64,000 nucleotides of DNA from Liquidambar formosana (Eukaryota > Streptophyta > Magnoliopsida > Saxifragales > Altingiaceae), in NCBI GenBank assembly GCA_039720395.1, contig CM077823.1, positions 8,450,107 through 8,514,106 of the forward strand, read 5' to 3'. This document shows positions 33,701 through 45,840 of the stretch, piece after piece. Both the position numbers and the translations under genes were made by a program. The first letter of the stretch is position 1; each line of letters starts with the position of its first letter. The notes under the pieces were generated by a model. It ran no database searches, was not told the DNA's origin, and worked only from the letters and a program-made list of their open reading frames with translations.

Positions 33701-34874
33701 GCGTCCCTTCACATAGACAGTATGTCTGAGCTTAGCTTTTTGCCCGAAGGGCTATTGCAAAATAATAAACATCTCGCATCTCTGCGGATATCACGTTGTC
33801 CTGAGTTACTGTACATTACCCCGCATGTGTCGGGCTGCTGCACCTCCCTTCGATCATTGTTTATCTTCAACTGTGAGAAACTGAGTTATTTACCGGATGG
33901 ACTACACACCCTCGTGTCTCTTGAGGAGTTGCGTATATGGGATTGCCCTAACATAAAGTCCATTCCAAGTATACTGGGCCTCACATCACTTTGTGAATTG
34001 AGGATTGATGTATGTGAGAAACTGAGTTACTTACCGAGTGGGCTACAATCGTGCACGTCTCTTGAGACTTTGATGATATTGAACTGCCCTAATCTGATAT
34101 CTCTCCCAGAAGATTTATTATGGCAATTGCGCTCTCTTTCCGAACTATATATACTAAAATGCAAAAAATTGAAATGTTTGCTAGAAGGGCTACAATGCCT
34201 CACCCACTTGAATACTTTGGCAATTGGAGGGTTCTGGGAGGACCTCGATTCATTCCCCCAGTTTGAGATTATCCTACAACTTCAACAACTTCGAAATCTA
34301 ACGTTACATGGGTGGCCTAAGCTCAAGTCTCTGCCTGACCAAATTCAACACCTCACTGCTCTTACGTCTTTGTCCATAAATGAATTTGATGGGGTGGAAG
34401 CTTTGCCAGAATGGTTGGCGAACCTTCATCTCTGACACATTTGTATATTTCGAAGTTTAAGAATCTGATGTATCTGCCGGAAGCTATGGGACGCCTCATG
34501 TGCTTGAAGACATTGCAAATTGGAGAGTTTTCGGAGGAGCTGGATTCATTGCCCGATATACTCGAACTTCAACAACTTGGAGCACTATTTTTGTATGGGT
34601 GGCCTAAGCTTAAGTCTCTGCCTGACCAACTTCAACACTTCACTGCCCTTACATTTTTGGGCATAAGTAGATTTGATGGGATGGAAGCGTTGCCAGAGTG
34701 GTTTGGAAGCTTTCAGCTCTTGAATGTCTGCGTATTTATAACTGCAAGAATCTGATGTATCTGCCTCCACTGGAAGCTATGGGACACCTCACCAAATTAC
34801 TATATCTGGTCATTGTAGACTGTCCCCTTTTAAAGGAGAGATGCGTCGAGGACAGCGGCCCAGAGTGGTCCTAG
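30780..34874 (+). pseudogene. CC-NBS-LRR resistance gene pseudogene, copy 2 (near full length)
   Basis: The copy runs from MAEEIIVSVATDAILKKL to the family C-terminal block CPLLKERCVEDSGPEWS and TAG (34872-34874). The order is coiled coil with EVDDVLDEFA, NB-ARC with P-loop GLAGLGKTT, kinase-2 KYFLVLDDVW, RNBS-D and MHD motif KMHDLVHDLA. About a dozen LRRs follow, with LPDGLHTLVSLEEL- and LPDQIQHLTALTSL-type units. Breaks relative to copy 1 are single-base losses in A or T runs near 31800, 32095 and 32432, and in-frame TAA codons at 32826-32828 and 33219-33221. Further frame changes lie near 33478, 34425 and 34715. Copy 1 is open at the first three positions. The gene would have encoded roughly 1,300 residues. 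No intron is needed, although 33478-33600 is poorly conserved. Confidence 0.9.
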
Positions 34875-34879
34875 ATTTC

Positions 34880-35405
34880 CCATATTCCAAATCGCCGTAT
34901 CCGCTGACATTGAATCCCAATATGTTTGAAATTTATTATTATTGAAATCAGGGGTAAGTTTTCTCTCGAACCTCCATTTTATTTTTTTTATTTTAAATTT
35001 TAGCAGCTCTTCATGAATTCTTCTCTACTATGGCATTTCCCTCAATTAGGTTATTTACCTATTTCTTTCAACATAATACCCTCAATGAGATTTATTATTT
35101 TCCATCATTTATAAATTTTATGCCCATAGATTTCCTAACCCAGTATTAAATAGGAGTATGTTGTTTGTCCTTTTGGTTTCTCTAAATTTACCTCCCAATT
35201 GGAATCAGGAATTGTTATGATTTATCCTTGGAACCATAATCACACCTTTTTGACAAAATTACTGTTGTATTATATTTGATACATTAATTAGTCCCAATGA
35301 CCAAAGCGGCCCATATTCCAAATCGCCATATCCAAACTTCCTCCTATTCTCTTCTTTTGTTCTTCTTTATTTTAAATTTTAGCACTTGTTCGTGAATTCT
35401 TCTCT
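34880..35405. repeat. Duplicated 3' flank of NLR copy 2
   Basis: CCCATATTCCAAATCGCC followed by a TTATTTTAAATTTTAGCA and GTGAATTCTTCTCT or ATGAATTCTTCTCT series occurs at 34880-35035 and again at about 35310-35405. The 3' flank was therefore tandemly duplicated or is left from a lost NLR copy. Confidence 0.75.
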
Positions 35406-36249
35406 GCTCTGTTTCAAATTATCTTCTCACGCATAGTTATTTAATTATTTCTAAAATATTATGCATAGTTATACAGAGGGCCCACCGCTCTTTTACAACA
35501 TCAAAAACTCTAATCGAACACACCTATATCAAGTAGCGCATTTTGAGGATCAAATCAAACCACCTTAGCCTGAGTGCTTTTGATTTCCAAAATTTAGTAA
35601 TAAGTTCATGTAAGAAATTTAATTTGCATTGCAATCCTTTTTTGTTTTTATTGAATTAGTTTTTTCTGCAATCCATTTCATTATTCTCTAAGCCCTGCTC
35701 CCATTATGCTTTTTTTTTTTTTTTTTCCTTTATAAAATTTCTGGTTCCGGGAAAATTAGAATCATTTTGGAATTATCAGAAATCTTATTGGGTGGCATCA
35801 GCACTAGCTGTGAGGTTGGGGCAATCTTCAAGGATATGATGCCATGCATATTTTAAGGTGAGAGTAAGCTTCTTCAGCTTTAACTTGTACACTGTTTTTA
35901 TCCTATTTTGCACTACGTATGTGAAATATAGCTCCCATTAGTATTGTTTTCATTGAATCTGAGTACAATTCTACTTTTACTGTTTTACAGGTTGCATATT
36001 AGCTAATGCTCAGCATTTTTTTTTACTTAAGCACCTCGTATTAGCTTCTATTTAGCAAAGGCGTAATGCAAAGGATACCCAGCACAAGTCCAATTTCGAT
36101 CACTCTAAGTGCAATGGTTGCCTATGCTTAAGCTTTTGGTTGAGCGATTTCAACACCAAACCAGACTGCCATTGAATTTTCATGGTCCGGATGTTTTGCT
36201 GAAGTAGTGGAACTTTTCAGAAATTGAATTTTGGTGTGGCAAGAATGCA
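35406..36249. other. Intergenic region in the NLR cluster
   Basis: No gene was recognised. A T-run lies at 35711-35727. The part near 36060-36240 may be very degenerate LRR-coding sequence leading into the NLR 3' remnant. Confidence 0.4.
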
Positions 36250-36410
36250 GTTATCTGCCCACGACCTTCCCTAAACTCAAAAAACTATGGATGTCATGCA
36301 ATGTTAAAAGATGCACCAAGGGGAGCGGCTTAGAGTGGGACATGATCACCCATATCCCAACTAACAAGATAGACCTTGATGAATACATTCAATCCCAAGG
36401 TTGGAGTTAA
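36250..36410 (+). pseudogene. 3' remnant of a further NLR copy
   Basis: The frame reads LPTTFPKLKKLWMSCNVKRC, then TKGSGLEWDMITHIPTNKID and a short tail to TAA at 36408-36410. The block RC-x-KGSGLEWD-x-ITHIP is the usual C-terminus of RGA-type NLRs (compare RCVEDSGPEWS in copy 2). It differs clearly from copy 2, so it comes from another family member whose remaining LRRs are lost or too decayed to see upstream. Confidence 0.75.
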
Positions 36411-37835
36411 ATACTAAAATTACTGGTGGATTTTTCTCTGTTTTTAGAATTAATAAATTTTGGATGAATTGTGCTCTTCTCTGCTCCAACTTTTCCTATT
36501 CAAGTTACTTGTTATGTTCTTTCTTGCCCTCTTCTAATTTTTTGTTTTTTTTTTGTTTTTTGTAGTCTTTTAGGAGGCTACTGGTCAACTAGAGGAGATT
36601 TGAAATGTAAATGTGGAAAATTGAGTTGAGGAGCATAAAGTGCAGAACTAAGGAACAGTTATTAAAAGCATGCCTTGGGTGCGCCTGGGCTCTAAGTGCA
36701 GCCAGGCTTAGCCTTTGAGGCTTGTTTTGTCCTATATAAGCAGAGAGTTGCACAAGATAGCCCACAGTCCAACAATCTGGATTTCACTACTCTCTTTAGT
36801 AAGTCATTATTTTTATTTTTTGGTTCATCCAATCCATAATAAATGGTTTTATCTTGTTTTTAAATCTTTGTATATTGCTTATAGGGTTTGGCCTTCTAAT
36901 AGCGAATTAGTGATAAACATTGCAAATGCCTTATGATAGTTAAATTCTCTGATATATCAAATTAGGTTTATAATCATACTAATCTCAGTATCTAGAGAAC
37001 CATGGAGTTTGTCATCACTCTACTGACAATTAAATAAATGCAGGAATGGATTGGGTCATTTATATCAAGATGATTGATATTAAGAATCTAATGCTTTGGT
37101 GCATTATCAGTAAAAACATACACTGTTTAAAAAATTTCTCTGGGTAATGCCAATACCCTGATTTTGGAATTTGGTTGATCCATTAACATTCTTGAACTCC
37201 CATTTGATTTGACGTTATATTATTCTGATGCTCTTCTTCTCTCATCAAGTTTGGTTCATAACCTTCTGGTACAACCGTACAAGTTCTGAACCAACTAAAT
37301 CATCTCAAAGTCACCTATTAGTCACAGCCACAAAGTTGTTTATGAAGTAAAAGGATAATTTTGTTAAGAGTTTCTGTGAAAAAGATCAAGAAGTGTTCAA
37401 CCTCAATGAAATGTAACTTGCAAATGATTGCAATGCTCTCTCTCTCTCTCTCTCTCTTACACACGTGGATCAATTAGATGACATCTAGTATTTGGTTTCT
37501 GTATTCTGATTTCCTGATAAATGGAACAAAGCTGACATTGTGCTGGATATTATAGATGAGAGTTCTAAGCTTTTCAAAAATATTTCATCCTTAGTTGTTC
37601 AATTTGTTCTGGCACTTGATGTAACTAAATATTAGAATCCTATCTTACCACATAGTCTGGAGTCTAGACTACTTTTTCAGGAGCATTGAAGTTTCCACTC
37701 ATGTATATGTAATTTATCATTTTATGTTGGTGAGAAGGGGACTTTGATTTAACTTTCCAACTTTGTGTGTTCTGCATTTTAGAAAATTAACTATGCAATT
37801 GGAGAGTATTAATGTAGGAAAAATATTTTGCAAGG
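36411..37835. other. Intergenic region, repeat fragments only
   Basis: At 36663-36720 a GCGCCTGGGCTC stretch with CTTAGCCTTTGAGGC resembles the widespread GCGCCTAGGCGC-type plant repeat. A (CT)n microsatellite lies at 37436-37458. No gene was recognised. Confidence 0.45.
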
Positions 37836-39606
37836 ATGGTTCCCCTCCGACCATTCCTCCCAATGTCAGTCTCAATTCGACCAAGAATTGCTATCTTGTA
37901 CTACTACTATGTAGGGTATTTGCAAATTGCAAGAATGGTGGGATTTTCAAGAAGATACTTGCTGAGGGAGAGAAATGGGAGAATCCAAAGGATGTTATTG
38001 AACCGTATCATATGCTTCTATTAAATATTCACTTATTTTTAGCTTACAACTCATGACTAGTGTATTAACTATGTTCCTTTGTCACTGTCAATGTAGTTAA
38101 GTTGAAGATTGGCTCGAGGATGGAACCTTGGTTGTAAAATCTGATGGAGTAGAGTTTACTGTCAGTACTTTTGACAATTCAAATTTAGAATTTTCATTTT
38201 TGGTTGATTTGGCTATAGATTTCCAATATGATTTTTTTTTCTTTTTCTAATAGTTCTTTTTTTATATTTGAAACTATGTGCTTTGTAATGTAATTTCCAT
38301 ATTGATGATTGCTTTTTGGTCGCAGATGGTTTTGGGGAGAGGGAAAGTTAGCATTTGGTGAGAAGATGCAGTCCCGCCAAATTCCACCCTTTCACCCTTG
38401 AATTGGTATTATGAAAGATTAACATAAATACTGATGATAAGAAGGTAATTAAGAAGATCCCAAAGTGGAGGGATATGAACGCCCCATTAATGGAGCTATT
38501 GTTAAATGTGAGTAATATTTTTTGGTATTTAGTTGTACATTTACTTGTGGTAGAAAGTTAGAGTAATTTCTAACATATTTTGATTGGTTTTTGTCTAACT
38601 TTATTATTCTGTATGTGGCACTAAAGTGGATTGGTAAACTACAAGATGGTACAGTCTTTTTAAAGCACCATGGCGATGGGGAGGACCTCTTTGAGTCCAA
38701 GACAGATGATGGTGGGACAGTGCTCACAATGCAAATTTTTTTGGAACAGAGCAAGTTATTGATGGCCTCGACCAATCTTTGATAAGAACATAGAAGGTGG
38801 TGGTAGCATTGTTGACTATTGCACCAAAGTAAGCCTTTGCTCCTCTAAGTCACAGAAAGAGTTGGCTGTGGTTCCTCTAAACTTAATAGTGTACTATGAG
38901 GTTGAAATGGTATCCTCCGTCAAGGTTAGCTGACTATTTATGCATGAATGTTTTTGTATGCATTGCTGACTATATATATATATATTGCTACTTTATCAAT
39001 TTTGGGGATCATGTTTTTAAGTAAATTATTTTATACTTCTTGTATTCAGGAGAAGGAATCATGGGATATGACCATCCGAGGGAAGATTGAAGCAGCTGAC
39101 AGAAAGATGGAAGGAGGGAATGTATTGTTCAAGGCGAGTAAATATGCAAAAGCCTCTAAGAGATATGATGAAGGTAAATTTTAGAGCAACAGAATAATCT
39201 ATGCCAGATGGTCATCTATGTTATCCATGTGAGTTTGTAGTGCCCTTTATTGAACTTTCCTTCTGGAATGCAGGCGGTAACATTGAGTGCGATTCTTTTC
39301 GCGAAGAGGAGAAGAAGCAAGCAAAGACATTGAAGGTTACTTGCAGTTGTAGTGATGCAGCTTGCAAGCTAACACTGAAAGAGTACAAGCAGGCAAAGAA
39401 GCTTTGCACCAAGGTTCAATAATGTTTTAGAGAGAGAAAGGTTGTGTTTATATGCACAATTTTTTTCTTTTTATCTATCCTTGTGTGTGAATTTGCTGCA
39501 ATTGCAGTATTTAATTGTGAGGGATGTGGATTTTCAGGTGTTGGATATTGAGAGTAGAAATGTGGATGCACTCTACAGGAGGGCTCAAGCATATATTGAT
39601 AGAACA
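37836..39606 (+). pseudogene. FKBP62/FKBP65-like (ROF) co-chaperone pseudogene, introns retained
   Basis: Fragments in several frames follow the order of the plant multi-domain FKBP co-chaperones. GSPPTIPPN (about 37841-37867) ends one FK506-binding domain. KNGGIFKKILAEGEKWENPK (about 37935-37997) and EDGT with KSDGVEFTV (about 38117-38162) belong to the next. GKLQDGTVFLKHHGDGE (about 38632-38680) and SQKELAVVP (about 38858-38885) belong to the third. Then come ESWDMTIRGKIEA and NVLFKASKYAKASKRYDE (39057-39172), EEEKKQAKTLKVTC (39305-39348) and ALYRRAQAYID (39570-39600) of the TPR domain. That domain binds HSP90 in working homologues. The pieces are separated by intron-like gaps, some with GT/AG borders, so this was not made by retroposition. 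The N-terminus and the end of the TPR/calmodulin-binding tail are missing, and frameshifts occur within exons. Confidence 0.85.
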
Positions 39607-39609
39607 ATA

Positions 39610-41142
39610 TTAAATCCATACTAGAAAACTAGAACACAAAATAATAATAACAATTAAATAATAAGCGCGTACCTGCGGAAGCCATAATAACACGCTAGTA
39701 ATTCTCTGCAAAAAAAACTGTCAGAAGGCTGGTCTTCCTCTACTTGCTCCTCTTACTTTATGCAGCCACCAATGGGACAGACTACTAGGGTTTTCAACTT
39801 ATGGAGTGTAGAGGGGACCTGGCCTATTTATAAAGAAACTTTATGGAGTCTTTCCCATTATGGACTCCTTGACTTACATGGAATAGGCCCACACTTTATA
39901 ATCCCTCATCATGGACCAAGATACACTAGAGCCCAAATACTTAATTGATCACACAATTTATTAGGCTATACCGTATATCATGTCAGGCTACATATCAACC
40001 TGTTTTTGGCAATCTGAAAACCCAATCAATGTAAAGCCCACATAAAAAATACTAACATTCTCTCACTTGGGCTACATTGATTGTTATTTGATTCATAACA
40101 ATAAAATAATACATACATATATATTTTATTTGAAAACGACTCTCGGATTGAATAACTTAAGTGGCCACACATACATATAGCCTGAATGAAAAACACCTTA
40201 GCATTCTAATCCGGTCCAATAAGAATACGAACATCGAATCATGGAAGCCATTACATCATTTAGTGATATAAGACCACTCCACGATCACAAATGCTAATAT
40301 CCCTGTCGACATGGATTTTAAATGATGAGTAAGTGTGACATGAAAATAGAATACTAAAAGTGATCAAAATTTTGCTAAATTCATTTTTGGTCCTCTTTAT
40401 GGTTTCTCATAAAACCTCTTTATGCCTCACAAGGAAGCCTTTATGCTTCTAATCGAAGCCCACATGTCTCCAATGAGACTCTTATGTCTTTACTTTATAT
40501 CTCGAGATCTTTATTGATGTCACAACAATAAGACATAAGTACATGGTATACATCATATTCTCAAAATTGACATCAAACATACTTTATGTGCACAATCATA
40601 ATAATATAAAACACATAGAACAAAAATTATTTTATTAATAAAAAACTTAATGGGTCCTTACAAAATAAAAGAACCTCCCACTAACCAAGTACATCAAATT
40701 CATCCACAATACCCATAGCTATAACATGTTTCTTGAAAAATTTAGGGTGAAGACCTTTGGTTAATGGATCAACAATCATTTCCTCTGTATCTATATGTTT
40801 TACTAGTGTCTGCCCTTCCTTAACTTTTTCTCTGACTATCAAATACTTAATGTCTATGTGTTTAGAACCATTCAAATTTTTATTGTTCTTTGAAAAGAAC
40901 ACTGCAGCACTATTATCACAAAATATGGTAATGGGTCTGGAAATGGAATCAACTACTCTGAGTCCAGAAACAAAATTTCGCAACCAAACAGCTTGTATTG
41001 TAGCCCAATAACAAGCTATAAACTCTGCTTGCATAGCAGAAGACGTCACAAGAGTTTGTTTGGCACTTTTTCAAGAAATAGCTCCTCCAGCCAAAAGAAA
41101 AACATAACCTAAGGTAGATTTAAAATCATCTCGACAACCAGC
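39610..41142 (-). mobile_element. Second Ty1/copia element, 3' end only, minus strand
   Basis: In minus orientation it contains the end of RNase H (41142-40681), about 600 bp of 3' sequence, a PPT-like run and then a 3' LTR. The LTR starts at about 40056 (TGTTAGTATTTTTTATGTGG) and runs to about 39610, with a TATA-like TTTATAAATAGG (complement at about 39825-39836). The RNase H is cut at 41142, where gypsy LTR A begins, so LTR A lies in or beside this element. The far end of the LTR is not clearly defined and meets the broken FKBP pseudogene. Confidence 0.75.
40681..41142 (-). pseudogene. Copia RNase H C-terminal fragment
   Basis: The minus-strand frame 41049-40681 reads SSAMQAEFIACYWATIQAVW, DNSAAVFFSKN, SKHIDIKYLIVREKV and DPLTKGLHPKFFKKHV, the standard end of copia polyproteins with RNase H catalytic Asp (CDNSAA). 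Extending to 41142 adds GCRDDFKSTLGYVFLLAGGA, but a TGA lies where a Trp is normally found (GAIS-stop-KSAKQT). Confidence 0.9.
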
Positions 41143-42780
41143 TGTCACACCCCATTTTTGCCACCATAGCTAGGGTTTGTCATTGCATTGAGTTTCTAGA
41201 GTCCTAAGGATGGTGTGTATGAATTTTGGTTTGATTTGGAGTTGATCTCGAGGGTTAATAAGAACTTTTGTGACTTGAGGGGCATAACCGTCTTTTAGGT
41301 CACAAACTTTCCATTTGACTTTGAAATGATCTCCAAGTTGCCAATTGGAGTTCATATGGTTGCATTTGAGGTATCTATGGGTTCAATTCGATGAATTGAA
41401 GGTTCGGGATTAGAATGGCTCAACAAGGCTCAAGTTGGCTAAGAGACCTACTTCGGGTTAGCTCGAATTGGCTCATGACTTTCACTCTATGACTACTCAT
41501 TTGATCGTGATTAGTCTTAATTTCATCCCCAAATGTGTTTAGGAAGGTTGAATTTCGAATTGGAAAGCATTCGGTGCGACCCTATGTGCATACCTAAGCT
41601 AAGCAATAGTGAGGCATAGCGGCTAACCGCCTTTGTAGGACCCAACCATGCAGCCATGTCTAGGGTTTCTTGCCCTCAAGTGACTCAAATTACATTCCCC
41701 TTCGAAACACGGTCGTTTTGGCTTTCGTTTCGTCAAAATCGGAGTTGATTTGAGCCCTGAAACACATTTGGAAGCCGAAAGGGTCAAATATAGGCATAAG
41801 CTGACAGGGCCTCGGGTGACCACCCAGGCCTGGGCGGCTAGCCGCCTGGGCCCAGGTGGCTAGCCGCCCAGCCCCAGGTGGTCACCCGAGCCACTTTCCT
41901 TTTTTGAGCTTTGACGCGGCTCCCTCCCTATTTTCTCGGATTTGCACGCCTCCAGCTGCCATTTAACCCTATTTTCAGCCCTATTTGACCTACTTGAGCC
42001 CCAAGGGAACCTCTAAGAGCCCTTGGATCAATATCTAGGGTTTTAATCCCAACCATTGAGGGTTTTCCCTCAATCCCTATAAATACCCCCTTATACTTCA
42101 ACAATAGGGGAGGCAATTTTCTGAAGTGTGAGGCATGTGTGAGACTTGGAGGCTATGGCAGCCATCCTTAGGGTAGTTTAACCTAAACTTTGAGTGAGAG
42201 AGTGTGAGAGAAAGCTTGAAGGAGGGCTGGAGCATTGCTTGAAGGCTTGAAGGAAGGAACTCACAGCAGTACACAAGAGAAGGAGGACTCCCTACAGCAG
42301 CAAAAGGATACTTCACCATAGGTATTCTCCCCTTCTTCCTCTTATCTCTTTTAAAGTTAGGGTTTTGCATAGAATAGGATGATTGCATATCAAAGCTTGT
42401 GTTTTTATCATGTCTAGTTGCTTCCATTGGTATGTATGCATGATTAGGATATTGTTTACGGCTGGTTTTGCATGATATGATATCATCCTATGTGGTTTTA
42501 TGAGTGTTTGTGTTTTTAGGGTTTTTAGAGTCTTTTCTAGGGTTTCGCATTGAATAGTCATTATTTCATGTTCAAGTTTATGTCTTTATCATGTCTTGTT
42601 GCTTCTATTAGCTAGTATGCATGTTTAGGATGATATTTGTGGGCTGTTTAGTATGCTAGGATGCTATTCCATGTGATTTACTGCATGTTTGGGACTTTAG
42701 GGTTTCCTTAGTGCTGAAGTTGAGTTTATGCTTAGAATAGCTTTATTTCATATGAAAGTCTATGTCTTTATCATGTGTGG
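41143..42780 (+). repeat. Gypsy LTR A, 5' 1.64 kb only
   Basis: It begins TGTCACACCCCATTTTTGCC, the same start as LTR B at 42781, and shares many blocks with B in order: GAACTTTTG, GGCATAA, CCATTTGACTTTG and CGAAACACGGTCGTTTTGGC. Overall it is clearly diverged. A TATA-like CTATAAATACC lies at about 42078. Past that point the LTR contains about three imperfect ~180-bp internal units, each with a TTATCATGT word and a TATGCATG word. It stops at 42780 where LTR B starts, so the 3' part is missing. Reading frames inside (for example 41623 and 42098 minus) are not coding. Confidence 0.85.
41811..41890. promoter_or_regulatory. 80-bp GC-rich palindrome in LTR A
   Basis: The arms 41811-41850 and 41851-41890 are complementary at 36 of 40 positions, starting CTCGGGTGACCACC and ending GGTGGTCACCCGAG. 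It lies about 190-270 bp upstream of the LTR TATA-like box, in the part expected to be U3. Confidence 0.9.
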
Positions 42781-45700
42781 TGTCACACCCCATTTTTGTC
42801 ACCTTAGCTAGGACATATCATTTCATGTAGGATTTTGAGTCCTTTTTGAGTCTAGTCTTTTGCACTGAGTTTCTATGGCATTGAATATCATGTATATGAA
42901 TTTTGAAGTGATTTGGAGTTCATTTCGATAGTCAATAAGAACTTTTGCGACTTGAAGGGCATAATCGTCTTTTAAGCCGTATATTTTCCATTTGACTTTG
43001 GAATGAATCCCGAGTCATTCCCTTGAGTTCATATGGTTATATAGAGTCCATATATAGGTTCAATTTCATGAATTAATGGTTTAAGATCAATTCGGCTCGT
43101 AATGGTTCGAATTGGCTAAAAGACCTTTTCTTGGTTTGCTCAAATTGACTCATAAGACCCAATCAATTTTCTCTCATTTAACTTCAATTGGGCTTTATTT
43201 ATGTCCTAAACATGTTTAGAAAGATCGATTTTCGATTAGGAAAGCATTCGGTTCGACCTTGTGTACAAACCCAGCTTAGCGACGGTGAAGCACCATGGTT
43301 AACCACCTTTCTAAAACCTAACCATGCACCCATGGTTGAGGATTTTTGTCCTAAAATGCCTAAAAATGTGTTCCCCTTCGAAACACGGTCGTTTTGGCTT
43401 TATTTCGTCAAAATCGGACTTAATTTGAAGATTTTAGGACTTCTGAAGCAAGTAGAAGTCAAAACCGAAGCAGAAATAGAGGACCCTCGGGTAACCGTCC
43501 GGGACTGGACGGTCAGCCGTCTAGGCCCAGACGGCTAACCGTCCAGGCCTAGTTGGTCACCTGAGGAATCCTCTTTTAACTCGAACTCTGACTCTTCTAT
43601 CCCTCTTTTGACGGTTTCCTCTGCCAAAACAACTTGTCTGAGCTTAGGAGTGTGTAGGTTTGAGTTGTTTGAGCACCAAAAGAGTCTCTAATAGCCCTAG
43701 GATCATTATTTAATGAATTAATCTTAGCCATTGGTTTAGGGGGTCAGTTCTCTATATAAAGGACATGATATTCAGCACATAGGGAGAGGTTAATTGCACT
43801 TTACACTTAGAGAGAGAGGGAGCTACGAGTTTGGAGAGATAGAAGGACATCAAGAGGAGGCTCTTCAACCCCAAGCAAGCAAGGAAACAAGAGGTTTGAA
43901 GACAAGGAAGAGTCTACAAGAGGTAAGCCTATCCCTTCAATGCTGAACATGAATTTCTGCTTCTGCTTCTTCTCTTTCTTCTTCTTCTTTTAAGATAGTT
44001 ATGGTGCATGAGATTGTTCTTCTTATGAATGGAATTCAATGTTTATGTGATGTTATATGAATGATTTTAGGATAGTTCATGGCTTTATATGCTTGATAAT
44101 CCCTGGTTTACCAAGGATTTGATAGCCTTATTCATCCTATCCTCTTAAATCATGCATAGTTCACATGTTTAGGTTGCTGTGATTATTATCATGTGTGGAT
44201 GTTCCTGTTAGTCAATATATGCTATATGAATGATATTCATGATAATTTGAGCATGTCTTAGAGTCGTTTCATAGGTTTTTATGCATAGTTGTGAGATTAG
44301 GGTTTCAATAACCCTGAAATCGCACAAGTTTCATACAGCATGCTTAGCTTAGCTTTTTGAGTTGTTGCTCATCATAGTCATTCTATATATGCTGCATATA
44401 GTTGAATCATGCTAGGTTTGCATTCATATAGTATGTTTTATAGGTTTTTTGGAGACATTATCCTTTTCTAAGGATAATTATCCTTTTCGTTGAGTGAGGT
44501 TTCACATGAGAGCCTTCTGTGATGTGTTTAAGCATGAAATCACTTCTATTGTGTTCTAGTATATATATTTTACGTAGGATATGTTGACTGCACCTCCCCA
44601 TAACAACTTTTTTACGTGAAATTATCTTAGGATAGTTTCGCTTAAGAAAGCTCGCCGTAGGAAGGCCTGTTTTCGTATTTTACATGAAATATCATCTTTT
44701 TGGTTAGAATATGCTTTGTTATCATGTTTATTGATGTTATTGGAGTCTCTTATGCTTGTTAGTGTGTCTTTCATAGGTGTTTATGCATGTTAGTCAGGTC
44801 ATTGCATGTAGGATTGAGTTAGGGTCATTAGTTATTCATTATTCTTGTTGTTTGCATGATAAATGGATGATTTTAGGCCTTGTCAAGGTTCTGTCCAGAT
44901 TTGCATATTGCTCTCTTTGCATGATTTTGTGCACTTGTAAGGGTACAAACAGACACAAAGCTTGTCCTATTGCAAATAGGGCTGCTATGGTCTGAAATGG
45001 CTAATGTTTGGAGTTTGTGCGCTCAGGTAAGTAGGGTTTGAAGGTGCCCCAATTCACCTTTCTTTTTCTTTCTTTTCTCTTCTCCCTCCTAGGGTTACTT
45101 CTTAATACAAGCTTATGGTAATTATCAAAGGTTTCCTTCAATAATAAATTCTGGTTTTTTATCAAGGTTTCCATTTTGTGGAAGTTTTCCTAAATTCAAA
45201 CTTGTTTATTCAATTCTCTTTCAAATAAGGAAACCTAGGGTATTTACCATAGGTTTGTATTAGGTTGTAACCCTATTCTTTTCGAACTACGTGGACTTTG
45301 ATCCATGTATTTCGCTGCATGGTACGTAGGCGCTCTTCGTGAGGCTCAAGTCCGTCGTAGGATCCAAGTATCCTAGGTTTTTTCTTTTCTTTTCTTCTTT
45401 TTTTTTTTCTATTTTGTTTTATTTGAGTGATTATGCATGGATGATTGGATGGAATATATGATATGCATGCTGCCTTGTGATGATATATGATGATATTTGA
45501 GTGAAAAAGATCTTAAGTTAGCCCAATTAAATTAAGAGACCAACTCGGGCGATGTGGGTGCCTATGGGCTTTTGCCCAGAACCTTCCCACGTCGTAACTT
45601 AGCCCCCGGATCCAATTTTCTAGTTTCAAAGACTTTGCTTTTCCTTTAATGGAGTCATGTGGTTTTGAAAATAAAACATTTTTGTGGTTTTCCTCTTTTC

Positions 45701-45819
45701 CCTAAAAAATGAGGTGGCGACTCCCTGTTAGTTTGTTGTCTTTCACCCATCCCATATTCCCTAATCTTTATCTTTTCCGCCAAATCCTTGTGGGCGCCGC
45801 GCATTTTCGTGGGTTCACA
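42781..45819 (+). repeat. LTR B, 5' LTR of the Tat element (3,039 bp)
   Basis: It begins TGTCACACCC and ends GGGTTCACA, and its whole length is repeated as the complement at 51664-54690. A TATA-like CTATATAAAGG lies at about 43752, followed by an AGAGAGAGAGGGAG leader at about 43810. The end (GCCAAATCCTTGTGGGCGCC, then GGTTCACA) directly precedes the primer site. Reading frames inside, such as 43188-43538 and 44777-44995, are LTR sequence and not genes. Confidence 0.95.
43485..43566. promoter_or_regulatory. 82-bp palindrome in LTR B
   Basis: The arms 43485-43525 and 43526-43566 pair at 32 of 41 positions. The best part is the inner CTGGACGG...AGCCGTCTAGG arm against CCCAGACGGCT...CCGTCCAG. 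The position relative to the TATA box (about 190-270 bp upstream) is the same as in LTR A. Confidence 0.85.
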
Positions 45820-45840
45820 GATTGGCGACTCCACTGGGGA
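45820..45840 (+). other. Primer-binding site of the Tat element
   Basis: GATTGGCGACTCCACTGGGG follows the LTR end immediately. TGGCGACTCC-GCTGGGGA-type sites are typical of Tat/Ogre and related plant gypsy elements. I did not match it to a specific tRNA. Confidence 0.75.

Noticed and set aside
43188..43538. 116-codon reading frame
   Set aside because: It lies fully inside LTR B, is broken in the inverted LTR copy (53932-54283 minus) and has no domain. It is LTR sequence.
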